NCBI GenBank assembly: GCA_005406025.1
Contig: BGZK01000089.1
Coordinates: 248,001 to 312,000 of the forward strand
DNA: 64,000 bases
Reading direction: 5' to 3'
DNA from: Eumeta japonica
Lineage: Eukaryota > Arthropoda > Insecta > Lepidoptera > Psychidae
Made by a program: the position numbers and the translations under genes. The notes beneath the pieces are model-generated. The model ran no database searches. It was not told the DNA's origin and saw only the letters and a list, made by a program, of their open reading frames with translations. This document shows, piece by piece, positions 37,311-50,138 of the stretch; position 1 is the stretch's first letter; every line of letters begins with the position of its first letter.

Positions 37311-39865
37311 ATGTTTTCGTCAAGTATGAAGTGCAGTGAAAAGTGAATCAGAATAACACAAATTGTAAGAAGTTAAATATCACACATGTTTAAAAGTTGT
37401 AAATGAAAGTTGTAAAACAATTGCTCAAAGCACATTCATACTTTTAAAAACTATGTACATTGTAAAAAAAATAAAAATAAAAATTGGCATAATTGTATTT
37501 ATGCGTACAAATAAATGTAACTTGATCAATTCAATTGTGATTTCCATTTACCTCCTTCTCTATATCCATACAAAATATCTATCAAACAAATAAAATTAAA
37601 ATTTTCTTTTGAAAAATGAAACCATTCCATCAATATTTTCTTATGATGTTGTCACGTTCAACTATCGTCAATAACAGACAACCGATTTTTTTTTATTATC
37701 TCTATCAGCACTTCACAAAATGTGGGCTTCTCCATAACGAGCGTAAGATTTTTTGTATTCCTAATAATTCAGGTATCAGACATACATAAAATTTCTTCCT
37801 TCTGAGTTATAGGTCACAGATTTAATTAAATTTTCTTAAAAATCAGTAAGGTTTGGGACAGTGTTGATAATCAATATCTTGTTAGGCAAGGAGTTGTATT
37901 ATGACCAAACATCTGCTGTCGTACGTACATAATCAACAGTTTTTAATTTTATTTTTAGGGTTTCTTTATATTCTGCGCACACATCAGCATTTTTTTACTA
38001 CATATGTGACAGCGCATAGCTTTTGGTGGGTTTTTCAGTTTTTAAACGCCTTCAATTGGAGCCCTGAATGATTTATTTTCGTTAATATATATCGGTAACA
38101 TTATATCTTTTATAAAATTTATAAGCAACTTGTTTAAATTAATTGACATCGGTAAAGCAGTTGGAATAATGTTTTGTTTCAATTTTTTGAAAGTAATTGC
38201 ACAATTTTCACGTTTGGTTTTGAAATTTTAGATTTTCATGCTCTATAAATAGATCACCATGATCTTTTTTTTGAGAAAAAAAAAAAAGAATTACTTAATA
38301 TCAGTAGGCATAACCAGCAAATCACACGTACACAACCAGCTCTTGCAGTTTGTTTATATATGCCTATTGTAATTGGAAAAAGTAAGAACAAAATCAATTT
38401 CCATTAGAAAATTAAGTAACATATATATAATACACTCGTGTTTAAAAAAAATACTCTGCTTCTACTCTGCGTTGTTTTTTGAGAAATTCAGTGCAAGCTC
38501 CTATCGCTTGAGCAATATGAAAATCAATATTCTACACACCCATTGAGATACATAGATTTTCTCAGAAAACCCAAGCAGACCATCTATTATTAAAATTAAA
38601 ATAACATTACTAGTATAGCAGCACCACAAATTCCATAATTGTTCATGCTGCATGACAAGGCGAAAATTATTTAGCAACACGCTTAGAACAGATAGGTTCA
38701 TTGCCGGATTAGGATTTCTTGTTTTTGTTCAAACGCTCAACGCGAACCGTAAGCAATGAGTTGTGATAATGTCTATAGCTATTTTTTTTTTGTAAAATTG
38801 CCTACGTAAACGTCGATTGTGTTTTCATTCTTAATTTTGAACTTTTCGTTCATTTTGTAAAAATTGTTTTAAAAATTGTAAAAATTATTAAATAAATGAA
38901 ATAATCGCAAAACTCCTACCATATGCGCGAAAACACCGTAAGTTTTTTTCTTATTTAGAAAGACTTAAGGTAATAAGTCATATAGTATTGAATTAAATTT
39001 AAAATACATAAAATACTTCGATATGACACTTGGAAAAAATATTTCACATCAACAACTTCCGACATACCGGCCGATAAAGAACATCGCGGGTTTTTATCTT
39101 GTTATGGTTCGTGTCTGGTAACATCATTAATTAATGCCCAAATGACGGGGGGGAATTTCATTGTATTAGCTCGAGTTCTCTGTGGCAATATTTAATTTTC
39201 TGAACGTTTACGTGCAAGCCTCCATTGAATAATTTGGTTCGAGACTTATCCAAAACTATATAATGTTAAGCAAATAAAAAAATGTTGCTATTTTTTTATT
39301 TGCTTGTTAATTCAAATCCTACGTATATTATAATGATGGTTTATTTTGTATATTTGTAACTTATGCTAGACTTTGTTCTTTTTATTTTCACAATTTTGTT
39401 CATTTTTAATGGTTTTGAATTTAAAAGTCGAAAATTTATTTTGTCAAAAAGTACAGCTAAGCATAATTTTGTATTGAGACAATTTGCTTTGATAAATAGC
39501 GAGTTCATATTTAAATAAATCTTATTTAACTGTTTTAAAATTTAATTGTTTGCGTTTGCCTACGTGTCCCCAAAAACCGGCAGATATTACGGTCGAATAT
39601 TATAAAAGTAGCTTATGTACGTTTTCCTAGATGATTGGAAAATAAAAAATAAAAAGAAATGTAACTAAATTTAAGAAATGACATTGCCCATTGTAATAAA
39701 TAGAAAAAAACTGGCTAAGAGCATGTTGGACCATGCTCTTTATGGAGGTCCGAAGTTATTATTACAAAGAAATGAACTACTGATGAAAAGAGTACGTTAT
39801 TACAATTTTTCCATGTTTTTCTCACATAATAGTTATAACCACTGTAATCACCTATACCTAAAAAA
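37311..39865. other. No gene recognised
   Basis: Uniformly AT-rich, with only short unsupported ORFs. Confidence 0.45.
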
Positions 39866-40504
39866 AAGCAAACAAGTGCGAGTCGAACTCGCCCAGCGAG
39901 GGTTCCTTACACATTTGCAGATACATATTATAAATAGTTCGGGAATCGAGTTTCGCAGTTTTTCCGAACTTTTTTTGTGATTTAATAAAAAAAATATGGC
40001 CTTCAGATTTTTTTCTTCTGTACAAATTAGTAAAAGTTTAAAGAGATTTACAAAAAGATTTGGTCATCCATACAATTATGACCGTTGCTTAACCTCGATG
40101 ATTGATTACGTACTTTAAAAAATAAAGACTATATTTTTTATGATTTAATTACAAATGTATGATTTTCAGATTTTTTCATATACTTGTAGTATAAGACGGT
40201 ATTACTTGCCAAATTTCATGGTTCTAGGTCAACGCAAAATACTCTATAAATCTTGATTCCCTTGAGAGTGTCAAAATATAAGTTTTTTTTTCGCATAAAC
40301 TGTCGTATCTTTTTTTATAGTTAACTTAGAAGTTTGATATTTTCAGATCTTCTAGGGATTGTAAAGTTGATTATATAGTTATAATTTTAACTGGATACCT
40401 CCACCCATTTCCGAGATAAAAGGTCTTGACAGACAGACGGACGGACAGCAAAGAGATCTTATGAGAGTTCCGTTTTTCTTTTTGAGGTATGGAATCCTAA
40501 AAAC
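39866..40504 (+). repeat. Second copy of the lepidopteran interspersed repeat family
   Basis: Starts CAAGTGCGAGTCGAACTCGC and CAGCGAGGGTTCC, then a diverged middle, a short GACAGACGGACGGACAGC tract near 40430 and an end TTCCGTTTTTCTTTTTGAGG...ATCCTAAAAA. Related sequence may continue to about 40930 (GTTCCGTTTTTGCC). Confidence 0.65.
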
Positions 40505-43330
40505 AAGTTGGTATGTCGACTATTACTATTAAACTAGTGTAAACTAAAGTGCATTAGCAAAAGAGCGTATCTTCATGACACATACGTCACATACGGTTTA
40601 GAAAATAGAGGGGTGGGACCACAATTTCTGCAAATTTTGGAGTGATTACTTCCGAAATTATTCATGTAATAAGAAAAATTGCTTGGAACCCTAAAATGTT
40701 TTTAAAATTACTGTCGAAATATGTGCCAGTCGTTGATGTTGCTGATTGTTGTATGGAGTGACACCCCGCGCGCCGCCAAATATTTATTTTTGTTATTTAA
40801 ATATCGAACTAAGTAGCGGATTATACAAGACACCTACGCTATGAATTTTATAAATGTACGTTAAGTAGTTTTTGAATAAAATGTCTATATTAAGTTCCGT
40901 TTTTGCCATTTCGGCTCAGAACCCTTAAAAGCAGTTTACTTATGTTTACCTAAATAATTGATTGTGAGTTTGTACATAAAGGAAAAAGGGAAACAAAATC
41001 TTAAGAAATAACAACACCCGTTTACATAAAGGGAAATAACATTCGTGCCAATATTGACTCGTAATGAACGGACCGTGATTTGTTTGACATCGTTTATTGA
41101 GATATGTTATTGATGTTTGTGGAATTTTAAGTTTATTAAGTAATTCGGGTGTGTTTTTTCTTTTCAACATCTGGAGCAATAATGATACGCATATAACTTG
41201 TTGAGAAAAATAATAATAATGATGTTTTTCTTCATGTTACACGTAGAAAAATTATATTGTGTAATATACGTGAAATATATTTTTTTAATGTTCCACACGA
41301 GTAGAGTATGTTCTGAATTAACATATGGCGTCCTTTTAATTTCGATAGTGCATCGCTGTGGGGTCGGGATCATAATCATCGTGGGACAGAATTGGAATTG
41401 AGGTCGAGAACGCAGTCAAAATCGAAAGCGAAACCGTGACATATTACTTAACATTCGGCTCCATAGTCTCGGATTCGTTTAAGGATTTTTATGTGCGCAT
41501 GCTCAAAAAGTTTTATGTAACTATACAAATTTATCTTTATATAAATTTACAATCATTATGAAACAAATACTTGATAAACAAGTGTATTATCATATTTTCA
41601 AATACTTAGGCTAGAAGTATTGCATTAGAATTATATTATTGTACATTAAAGATGCTAACGCCTGTAGTATATAATTAAGCAAAAATCGTCCAATCAGTAG
41701 AATAATATTAAGTGCAGTATGAAATAGTAACACATAGAAAGAAATAAAATAAACAACGTTTTTAAAACAAAATATATTTAATAAATAATTGATACAGCGT
41801 TAGCAAATAAAAATAAATAGAGATATAATTAGTGATATAATTTTTTTAAATACTATTATTTTTTATTGATTTTACAAATTTACAAAAAGCAATCACTGCT
41901 ACTCTATATTATGTCTAAAAACAATAAAATCCGCAGAAGGATTGCGATATTAGAACGAGAAATCGCAGAAGTAACAAGCGCGCGAATACACAGCCAGGAC
42001 ACATCGTAAAACCCGTTTTCTGTTGTGTTAATTGTCGATATTAATTTTCATGTCATAACCTTATTAATTTCGTGCAGCCCATTTTTATTACTTACTACTG
42101 TCATAGCTCATTCTTGTCTTTGCAATTATCTCATATGTAACTAGAGTGTCCAACTTATTTTTTGTCTTTGATCTTAAAGCAATATCTATTAGGTGGTGTT
42201 GAACTCTTCTTAAAAGAAAAACTTTCCTAATTCTTATCTTCCTTTAATCTTTCATTCTTTATTTCCTTTGCGTGGTGTAGGTTTCAGTGTCCATTTCTAC
42301 TAGTTGATAAGTTCATCCATAGCTTTTTTAGCCGTTTTCTGCTCTGTGCTAATGTGGTAATGAATAGTTCATATCTTGTTTAAGCGTGTCTCCCGAGTAT
42401 AATTAGCTTATTGTTGTATAAATCTTAAAGAGAAGTTAAGTAGTGTCAAGCTCTTCTTAAAATGAATCCTCCTTTCTTAATTAATTTATTTCGTCGACCC
42501 TGCGTTTTTCACTCCGTGCAAGGTTATATTTTTATTCATTTATATAATTCCAGCATGACAATCTTAGCAGGGACACGTCGGAACTCACAGCGACAACAGT
42601 AGAACAGAGTAAACAAATTTAATATGAAAGTGAAAGAAAATGCGATCTGTATGAATTGCAGAACTTTTATACTAAGAATAATTGTAATTTATATAGTTTA
42701 TATAAGAATAATTTAGTATTTGCGCTTTAATTAAAAATTTAAAGATCCTGGACCTAACTAAGAATTTAAAGACCAGGGTGATCACCGTGGACAATAAATT
42801 TGGGATCCGAAATGCTTTTCCACGTGCTTCGTTCAAAAGTAAAGAAGATGCCTGGCTGATTTTATTAACCATAGCTTGATCCACATGTAAAGTAGCTAAA
42901 GGAATTATATAGGTACTTGTAATTAAGCGATAACTAAAAAATGTGAAAATAGACAAATAAAAAAAAATTAAAAATCTATTTAAGTAATAGTTTAAACGGA
43001 TTTCGAAGTCGGTTTCGGTTAAAGCAAGGCAATAGAACATATAATTTATAAATATAAATAACATGAAATGTTAAATATTTGAAATATAAAAAGAGCTCTT
43101 CTGAGGAGGCACGACTGTGTCTGATTTGTCTTTAACTGGAACCGACTCCAAACGCAACTAATTAGTAATCTTTTAAAGTCTGTTTAAACAATTAGTCAAA
43201 TAGGTTTTTGAAGGCACTTTTAATTTTTTTGCATCACCATCACTACCGGCACTATTAAAACATATAAAATTTTAACTATATTATATTTCAACAATATTAT
43301 ATTATATCAAATTATCTATCGCAGTTAAGA
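40505..43330. other. No host gene recognised
   Basis: Possible further repeat sequence to about 40,930, then AT-rich sequence with the weak 32-aa ORF at 41,911. The 130-codon minus ORF at 43,064-42,672 has no family signature. Confidence 0.4.
41911..42009 (+). CDS. Short ORF, 32 aa, coiled-coil-like
   Basis: MSKNNKIRRRIAILEREIAE then VTSARIHSQDTS and TAA. A basic, helical start resembling the N-terminus of a transposon-encoded protein. No continuation is found downstream, so support is weak. Confidence 0.15.
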   Translation: MSKNNKIRRRIAILEREIAEVTSARIHSQDTS

Positions 43331-43377
43331 AGAGAAACATTTGATTATTTATAATATAAACAATCAAATGTTTCTCT
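43331..43377. repeat. 16-bp perfect inverted repeat
   Basis: AGAGAAACATTTGATT at 43331-43346 and its complement at 43362-43377, with an AT-rich 15-base loop. It lies just upstream of two small ORFs. Confidence 0.85.
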
Positions 43378-43403
43378 CATAGCTCATCGCATCTCCGTCG
43401 CCT

Positions 43404-43535
43404 ATGCCTAAAGCATCGCACAGTGCATTCGAACCCAATCCGGACAAATCATCACATTTGCAAACCACATTCAATAGGGTCGGATCGTGGCAGCAATACA
43501 CATTCGTATTTTACGGTGCATATCTAGCTCCGTAG
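43404..43535 (+). CDS. Small ORF, 43 aa, unrecognised
   Basis: MPKASHSAFEPNPDKSSHLQ, then TTFNRVGSWQQYTFVFYGAYLAP in two parts of a continuous frame. The region is less AT-rich than its neighbours. The C-terminal half has the look of a transporter-like first helix, but I cannot name it. It is directly upstream of a second small ORF; both could be remains of one gene. Confidence 0.25.
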   Translation: MPKASHSAFEPNPDKSSHLQTTFNRVGSWQQYTFVFYGAYLAP

Positions 43536-43584
43536 GTGCAAGTTAAAAAAATTCATGATAACGGTGATAATTTTTGATAATTGC

Positions 43585-43740
43585 ATGTCTTGGATTTTTA
43601 TCTCATACGCGCTCTTGCTTGTAACATTAGTATTGTTGTCAGCCGCTAAACAATATCTTTCGCGACATCATTCTGCAAATGATGTTATGCGTTTAATATT
43701 GTTCGCTGTTATGGTTGTTATTGTTGCCTTCGTCAAGTAG
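43585..43740 (+). CDS. Small two-helix membrane ORF, 51 aa
   Basis: MSWIFISYALLLVTLVLLSA, a polar centre (AKQYLSRHHSANDVMR), then LILFAVMVVIVAFVK: two hydrophobic stretches around a basic loop, with Lys at the end. The frame is also open upstream to a Met at 43555. An AATAAA begins at 43746, six bases after the stop. Could be a microprotein gene, a last exon or a relic; no family recognised. Confidence 0.35.
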   Translation: MSWIFISYALLLVTLVLLSAAKQYLSRHHSANDVMRLILFAVMVVIVAFVK

Positions 43741-43751
43741 CACTGAATAAA

Positions 43752-45298
43752 ATAGTAACGTTTGGTATTACAATGCAACGATAAATTTTCTACTATTGTT
43801 TTTCGTTTTTTCAACGGTGTGTTCAAATCATTTTCATCAGTAGAGTTTCATTACTTTTTATTTTGGATAAGGCTTTTCCTCGTACAGGGTTGTACAGTTC
43901 AATATAATTGAGTACTGGAAAGAGATATAATTGAACGGTGGATGTTACTAGCGATAGTATGTGAGATGTTTTACGATAAATGACATACAAGAAACAACAA
44001 AACAGTTCATTTCTTAATGATGACAAGAGAATTTTTATTCTCTTTATTCATTATGATAATGAAGTTGTCAACAAGCTCAGAGGCACGCGCGAAGGGAAGA
44101 ACTGTAATCAGTGCTTATCTCCGGCGCAAGATTTGATACGACGAAATTGACATAAGAATGAATAGACAGAAGCATTAGCAAAATCATGCTTTCATGATAT
44201 AATAATATGCACTGTAATATGTTGCTATTGACTTTATCATTAATTGCGCCGATAAAAATAATCGCGTCTGGTGTTACATGGACTGTTTGCGTGGACGATA
44301 AATTACCTACCGATTTTCTCCGTCTTCACATGGTCGTCTTCTATGTTGATGATGCGCGTTTGGAAAATAAATTTCAGTGGTATAGCCATAATGTGGATAA
44401 TTAAGGTACAGCACGAAAATGGGACGGCTACAAGAATGATATACCATACTCTCACAGAATACAGATGTGAAGTAATAGCTTTCGCTGTTCCTTTTCTTCC
44501 AGTATGTGAGAGTTTCGGTGGACCTCTAATACCCTCTCCGTCTCTCCATAACTCCCTACCCTCTCTTCTTTTCCAGCCCACTTCCCCTTCCATCAGATAT
44601 TATATTCTTAATTAAGAGCCCGGTAAGTCGGGGGATCGCGAGTGTCCATAGGTGGCGATGACCACTTGTTCTCTGATGGCTTGCATGCTCGTCTGCCCTT
44701 CTAAAATGTTATAAAAAATGTACCAAAATTATTAAAAAATTTAAAATGTTTTTGGAAGTGTTGGTTGAAAAAAAACGTTTAAATCTGCGGTTTTACTTTT
44801 TATCGGTTATTAAACTTTTCCTTTTAAGATGAACTGTCGATATATGTTCATAACCAATTTTAACTTTTTGCGTTTACGAATTCTGAAAGCGATCAGCTGT
44901 GAAGTTCAGAAATATAGATCAGCAGAGAAATATTAAACTGATTACGCAAGCGCTCTAAAACATTTGTTTTGTCTTTATTCGATGTTACACGAATAGGACA
45001 ATTGTTTCAGTACAATACAAAATATATGTTTTTGTATTTAATTTTGTATGCATACTTCATAACGTAAGGCATTTAACTTGTACTCTACTCTCAAATTATC
45101 AAGTTCACGTAATTTTTCCGAATCAAATAGTTCGTGCTAGGTAGCCCGGTAGACATTTTTCTATCATTTCCGTAAGGTGTGTCCGAATAGCATACGTCCG
45201 CATCTTTACTTAGGTAGAAACAGAATGAATTCCTTCGTCTTTCATATGATAGACTTGTTATTAATTTTGATCTTGGCCTTAGTTTCGATTTCGATCCC
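43752..45298. other. No gene recognised
   Basis: Overlapping short ORFs on both strands at 44,200-44,615 have no recognisable motifs. The rest is AT-rich. Confidence 0.4.
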
Positions 45299-46418
45299 TA
45301 TCCTTGACTGTGACCTCCAGTAATACCCTTGACTGCGAGCTCCGGTACTATTCTTAACTCCAACCTCCAGTATTATCCTTGACTGCGACCTCCGGTATCC
45401 TCGACTGCGACCCCCAGTACTATTCTTGACTCCGACCTCCCAGTATTATCCTTGACTGCGACCTCCGGTAATAACCTTGACTAGGACCCCCGGTACTACC
45501 CTTGACTGCGACCTCCCGTATTATCCTTGACTGCGACCTCCAGTACTACCCTTGACTCCGACCTCCAGTATTACCCTTGACTGAGACCTCCAGTACTACC
45601 CTTGACTCCGACCTCCAGTACTACCCGTGACTACGACCCCGGTACTATTCTTGACTCCGACCTCCGATACTATCCTTGACTGCGACCCCCGGTACTATCC
45701 TTGACTCAGACCTCCGGTACTATTCTTGACTGCGATCCCTGGTACTATCCTTGACTCTGATCTCCGGTACTATCCTTGACGGCGACCTTCGGTACTACTC
45801 GTAACTCCGACCTCCAGTACTACCCTTGACTGCGACCCTCGGTACTATTCTTGACTCCGACCCCCGGTATTATTCTTGACTGCGACCTCTGGTGTTATCC
45901 TTGACTCCGACCTCCTGTACTACCCTTGACTCCGACCTCCAGTATCTCCCTTGACTCCAACCTCCAATACTATCCTTGACTACGGCCCGCGGTACTATCC
46001 TTATTCTGACCCCCGGTACTATCCTTGACTCCGACCTCCGGTACTGTTCTTGACTACGACCCCGGTATTATTCTTGACTGCGACCTCCAGTACCACCCTT
46101 GACTCCGGCCTCCGGTACTATCCTTGACCCCGACCTCCGGTACTGTTCTGGACTAGGACCCCCGGTACTACCCTTGACTGCGTGCCCCGGTACTGTTCTT
46201 GACTCTGACCTCCGGTACTATCCTTGACTCTGACGTCCGGTACTATCCTTGACTGTGACCCCCGGTATTATCCTTGACTCCGACCTTCAGTACCACCCTT
46301 GACTCCGACCTTCGGTACTATTCTTAATTCTGACCCCCGGTACTATCCTTGACTCTGACCTCCAGTACTATTCTTGACTCCGGCCTCCAGTACTGTCCTT
46401 GACTGCAACCCCGGTACT
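45299..46418 (+). repeat. 25-bp minisatellite, about 45 units
   Basis: Tandem array of a 25-bp unit close to CCTTGACTCCGACCTCCGGT plus ACTAT, in one block of about 1.1 kb. The unit alternates loosely between GACTGCGACC and GACTCCGACC, and a few units have lost or gained a base. The period is not a multiple of three and no ORF runs through, so it is not coding. Confidence 0.95.
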
Positions 46419-47516
46419 TTTAGAATTGGCTTAATTAAGACGATTAACGCCTTCACTTTTCAGTGAAAGTCGCATCGTGATCAGTTCATCCAAAGATACC
46501 CAGGACAAAGAGACAAACAGACAGACATAAAAGGGTTATTTTTTTTCATACAAACCTTACCCTGACAAACAAAATAAAAGGAATCAGTTAAATTTGTCAA
46601 GTCGTTTCCGTGTTTTTGCTGCATCAGCAATTGATTTATTTATATATATTGCACTTATAGTATGATAATATGTATGTCAAGAAAACACTAATATTATTAA
46701 CAAATTTTATATTCATAAAAAACGAGTATTCTTCTTAATATAGAAAAAAACAGATTGAATAAAAAACTAGGATAGTTAGGATTTCTGCGCTTATCAATCC
46801 TGTATGTAATTATGATAATGGCCGAAAAACTTTATATATTAAATCCATTTTTTATATTAACCTTAGAATCACATAGGCTAGTTTCGTATTGATCATTCGC
46901 CTAATCCATGTGGTTCGTTTATATGTTTGTAAAAATCATAAAATCAAAATAAAAAAATATTATGTTTGTAAAAATTCACTATATTACTCATACTTTTGTT
47001 TGACTTGACGATTGTGACGCCATTCGTCAAATGGATTAAAGAATTTTAAGTTAATATTTCACGTACATGTAATCGATATGTAAATATTTTATCTTTACAC
47101 GTGCCCGTTCTGTGACATAAACATTCATGTTTGTTCTTAGTCGCTAAATGAAATTATTTGCATTATAATGCTTAAGTGATTATTTTTAAAGTTGTGCATT
47201 GTAAGGACAAATATCGGTGTTTTTTATCAGTAGAAGCGATAAAAATAATTAGTCTGCATTACAATTCACGATAAACAATTCGACAACACATTTCAATTTC
47301 ACATAAGTTTCAGAACACAATTCATTCCTTTCAATCGATGTATTAAGAAATATCCAAAATTGTGCAGGACTGATTAATAGTCGAGCGAGAACCAGTTAAG
47401 CGAGGGTTTTAACTTTTGCTATCGCGTTTATATTTATTCTGTAATTGGTGACTCATAAAAACGACCACCAAGTGCGCGGTACCAATTCTCATATAAACGT
47501 GATTAAATACAAATGA
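46419..47516. other. No gene recognised
   Basis: AT-rich sequence between the minisatellite and the fold-back MITE; a CAGGACAAAGAGACAAACAG repeat-like tail lies near 46,500. Confidence 0.45.
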
Positions 47517-47825
47517 GACATAAGTCCCTGTTCGCACGGCGAAATAAAATTCGCGCGGAAATAAATCCGCACCGCATCGCGGTTCACAATTTCTATCAAA
47601 TCTCAGATTTTTTCCGCGAAAATTTGCAGTTGATAGTGCGGCTACTCCCACAAGATTTTTAAGACATAGCGCGATTTTTTTTCGCGATTCTGTAACACAT
47701 TGAATTTTATGGGAGTAGCCGCACTAGTGATTAAAAATTCGAGCGGAAAAAATCTGTGATTTGATACAAATTGAAAAGCGAAGCGGAGTGGATTTATTAA
47801 GCAGTGCAGACAGGACTTATGAGTT
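47517..47825. mobile_element. Fold-back MITE with long inverted repeats
   Basis: Arms of about 120-140 bases (47517-47647 and 47704-47825) are reverse complements with scattered differences. The inner 17 bases TAGTGCGGCTACTCCCA and the outer CATAAGTCC are exact. The spacer holds a further small GCGCGA/TCGCG stem. No protein-coding capacity and no clear target duplication, so superfamily is unassigned. Confidence 0.75.
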
Positions 47826-48114
47826 AAAAAGGCACGTCTCGACACTTTTGCGACGAATTGAAAGCGGGACGAGGGAAAGAATTAGTCAAAAACAGCTTAA
47901 AAACATTTTGTATACTATCAGATGTTTAATTTAATGATATTATAGTTATAAACTATATTGAATTGAAAATCATAATTTGAGAAAATAAATATTTTTTTTT
48001 CACTGGGTTCACATAATGCCTATAATCATACCTCATCGCTAGTTAAATTAAAAACGAGAGGTATAAAAAAAATTAAATACACCAAAATTATATTTATTAT
48101 TTGTTACTAATATT

Positions 48115-48465
48115 TATCTTTTCAAAGTATTCACAATGAAAATTTATACACTTTTCCATGAGTTCAAACCATTTAAAATATATCTGTAACCACTCATTTT
48201 CATGTATCTTAGACATTTTTCACATATCTCAAAAGTTAGCCAATGCATTTTCTTTGCTGCTAAATATATTGGCTTTCAATTTTTCTTTGATTTTGGGAAA
48301 CAAGTAAAAATCGAACGGTGATTAGTTAGGTGAATATGGTAGGAGAGGTAGGTTGGACACATTTTTTTAATTAAAAAATCAAGGGTTCTGGTGGAAATGT
48401 GCAGGGCGATGTTGTCGTGGCATCAAAGAAGGTACCACGTGTAACGAATGTAAGGTATAACGTAC
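48115..48465 (-). pseudogene. Mariner-like transposase relic (C-terminal part)
   Basis: On the minus strand, in shifting frames: HDNIALHIS and TLDFLIKKM (around the second catalytic Asp), SPNSPFDFYLFPKIKEKLKA (equivalent of the D34D region SPDLAPxDFxLFPxLK) and EWLQIYFKWFELMEKCI (C-terminus). Stops and frameshifts interrupt it. Upstream catalytic parts are not recognisable. Confidence 0.75.
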
Positions 48466-49856
48466 CACGTCAATTCGTGACTTAGGTCGCTTGTCACACC
48501 AAGCTGACAATATTATTGGGGCACAAACTACACATACCACTCAGAATTAACTGTTCTTAATCCTCTAGTACTAGAGTAACAATATGACCGGTCTTACGAA
48601 AAAATGTGGCGACAATTTCTTTCTGTGTGTTTCGCGCACAACGATATTCTGTTCGTATTGTTTCATCTTCGAAGCATCATATGGTCGATTGTCGCTTTGT
48701 TTCGGGGTCGTAGTTGTACAACTATGTTTCATCACCGGTAAGTATATAGTATACGTTTTATTTTCGCTTCCATCAAATGTTTCTATCATTAATTGGCACC
48801 TATCTACCTGGCTGTCTTTCTGCTCATCGGTCAGTTTATGCGGCACTCATCTCGAACAACGCAGATGCAGAGAAAGGTGATCGTGAATAATGGTTTGCAT
48901 CGCAGCTCAGTTCTCTCTCAAGGTCTTCATTAGTAATTCTTCGATTCTCTAATATTAATTTTTTAATTGTTTGAATTTTTTGCGGGCGACTAAGGTTAGC
49001 GGCCTATCTATCTTTGCTTCATCTTCAACGCTACCCCGTTTTCTTTTAAATGCAGCATACTATTAAAAACTGTTGTTTATCAACAAGCAGACTCACCAAA
49101 AGTATTAACCCAAAGTTTAAAACATTCTTGGGACTTTAAACCTTTTTGTAGTCATAATAATAAATCATAGGGCGCAAGTAATGTCGACTAATTTCCATTG
49201 TTGCAAGCAAATTCTCGTCAGATTCTCACAAAAATAAATATTTCAAAGAAAAAATATTTTAATTATAATATGTTCCATTTCTAATAAAAATTTCTGTTAT
49301 TACTGTGCGACCAGTATTAATGACGGTGCATAATTTACCAATAACAAATAATTGACTAAAGGGTATCTAATTATTTTTGACGTACCCCTCGTAACCTAAA
49401 AGACAGCTAGTTTTTTTACTAAACACTTCATTAAACGGATAAATGTTTTGTTGGATACCAGATACCGAATATCCGACCAACTTTGAAGTCGGATAGCCGG
49501 ATATCCGGCCGAACATCCGTATAACGAATCGCCGATTGGCGACTCGTTACACGAGCGAACCACACCAAATATCGGGTGGGCTCGGATAAGTTCGGGCCCT
49601 TTCGTTTATGAGTGAAGCTAGTGTTTCATTGTCTCATTGAGTTGATTGATTTTATATAGTATATTATTATCTATGGTAAACACGATCATTTGAGGTTACG
49701 ATAAAACCTGCTGTTACCGTTTGAATTTGAAGTGATTTTATTAGTTTTTCTTTTTTTTCTATAAATCTAAAGAGATTCAGTTACCGAAGAAAAATGTCTT
49801 TTATAAAGAAAAGATGGCTTTTGTGAAAATATTTTGATATAAAAAGTGACCAGCTA
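48466..49856. other. No gene recognised
   Basis: May include worn 5' parts of the mariner relic (to about 48,560). The remaining ORFs have no recognised motif. Confidence 0.4.
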
Positions 49857-50114
49857 ATGCCGTACAATAAATACCCAAACTTAACAAAGCTTGCTAGAAT
49901 TTACCTATCAGCGCCCTGCAGCAATGTATACAGACAAAGATTTTTTTCGAAAGCAGGCCTTGTATCTGAAGACAAACCAAAGCGTTTGTTGTCTCTTAAC
50001 GCAGAGAAATTGTTATTTATTCATCATAATTTGCTTTTAGTGCAGTCTGAGTATTATTTTCTTTGCTCTGTTATGAAAAAAATGGTGATTCTCTTTGTTA
50101 TGTGGATTAAATAA
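49857..50114 (+). pseudogene. hAT transposase C-terminal (dimerisation) fragment
   Basis: The frame contains KLARIYLSAP, RQRFFSKAGLV, KRLLSLNAEKL and LFIHHNLLLV, the order and spacing of the hAT C-terminal dimerisation domain (family pattern LARxYLSxPxSxxxSERxFSxAG...KRxxLxxxxxEKLLFxxxNL). The Ser-Glu of SER is Arg-Gln here and only the tail of the protein survives. An element end follows directly (50139-50254). Confidence 0.75.
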
Positions 50115-50138
50115 AGCGCCGCTAAAGTTTATATTATA

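Noticed and set aside
44207..44615. Overlapping ORFs of 65, 114 and 96 codons on both strands
   Set aside because: No motifs, and they conflict with one another; probably chance.
45299..46418. CRISPR array or coding repeat
   Set aside because: Units are contiguous without unique spacers, the period is 25 bases, and no frame stays open; the surroundings are eukaryotic.
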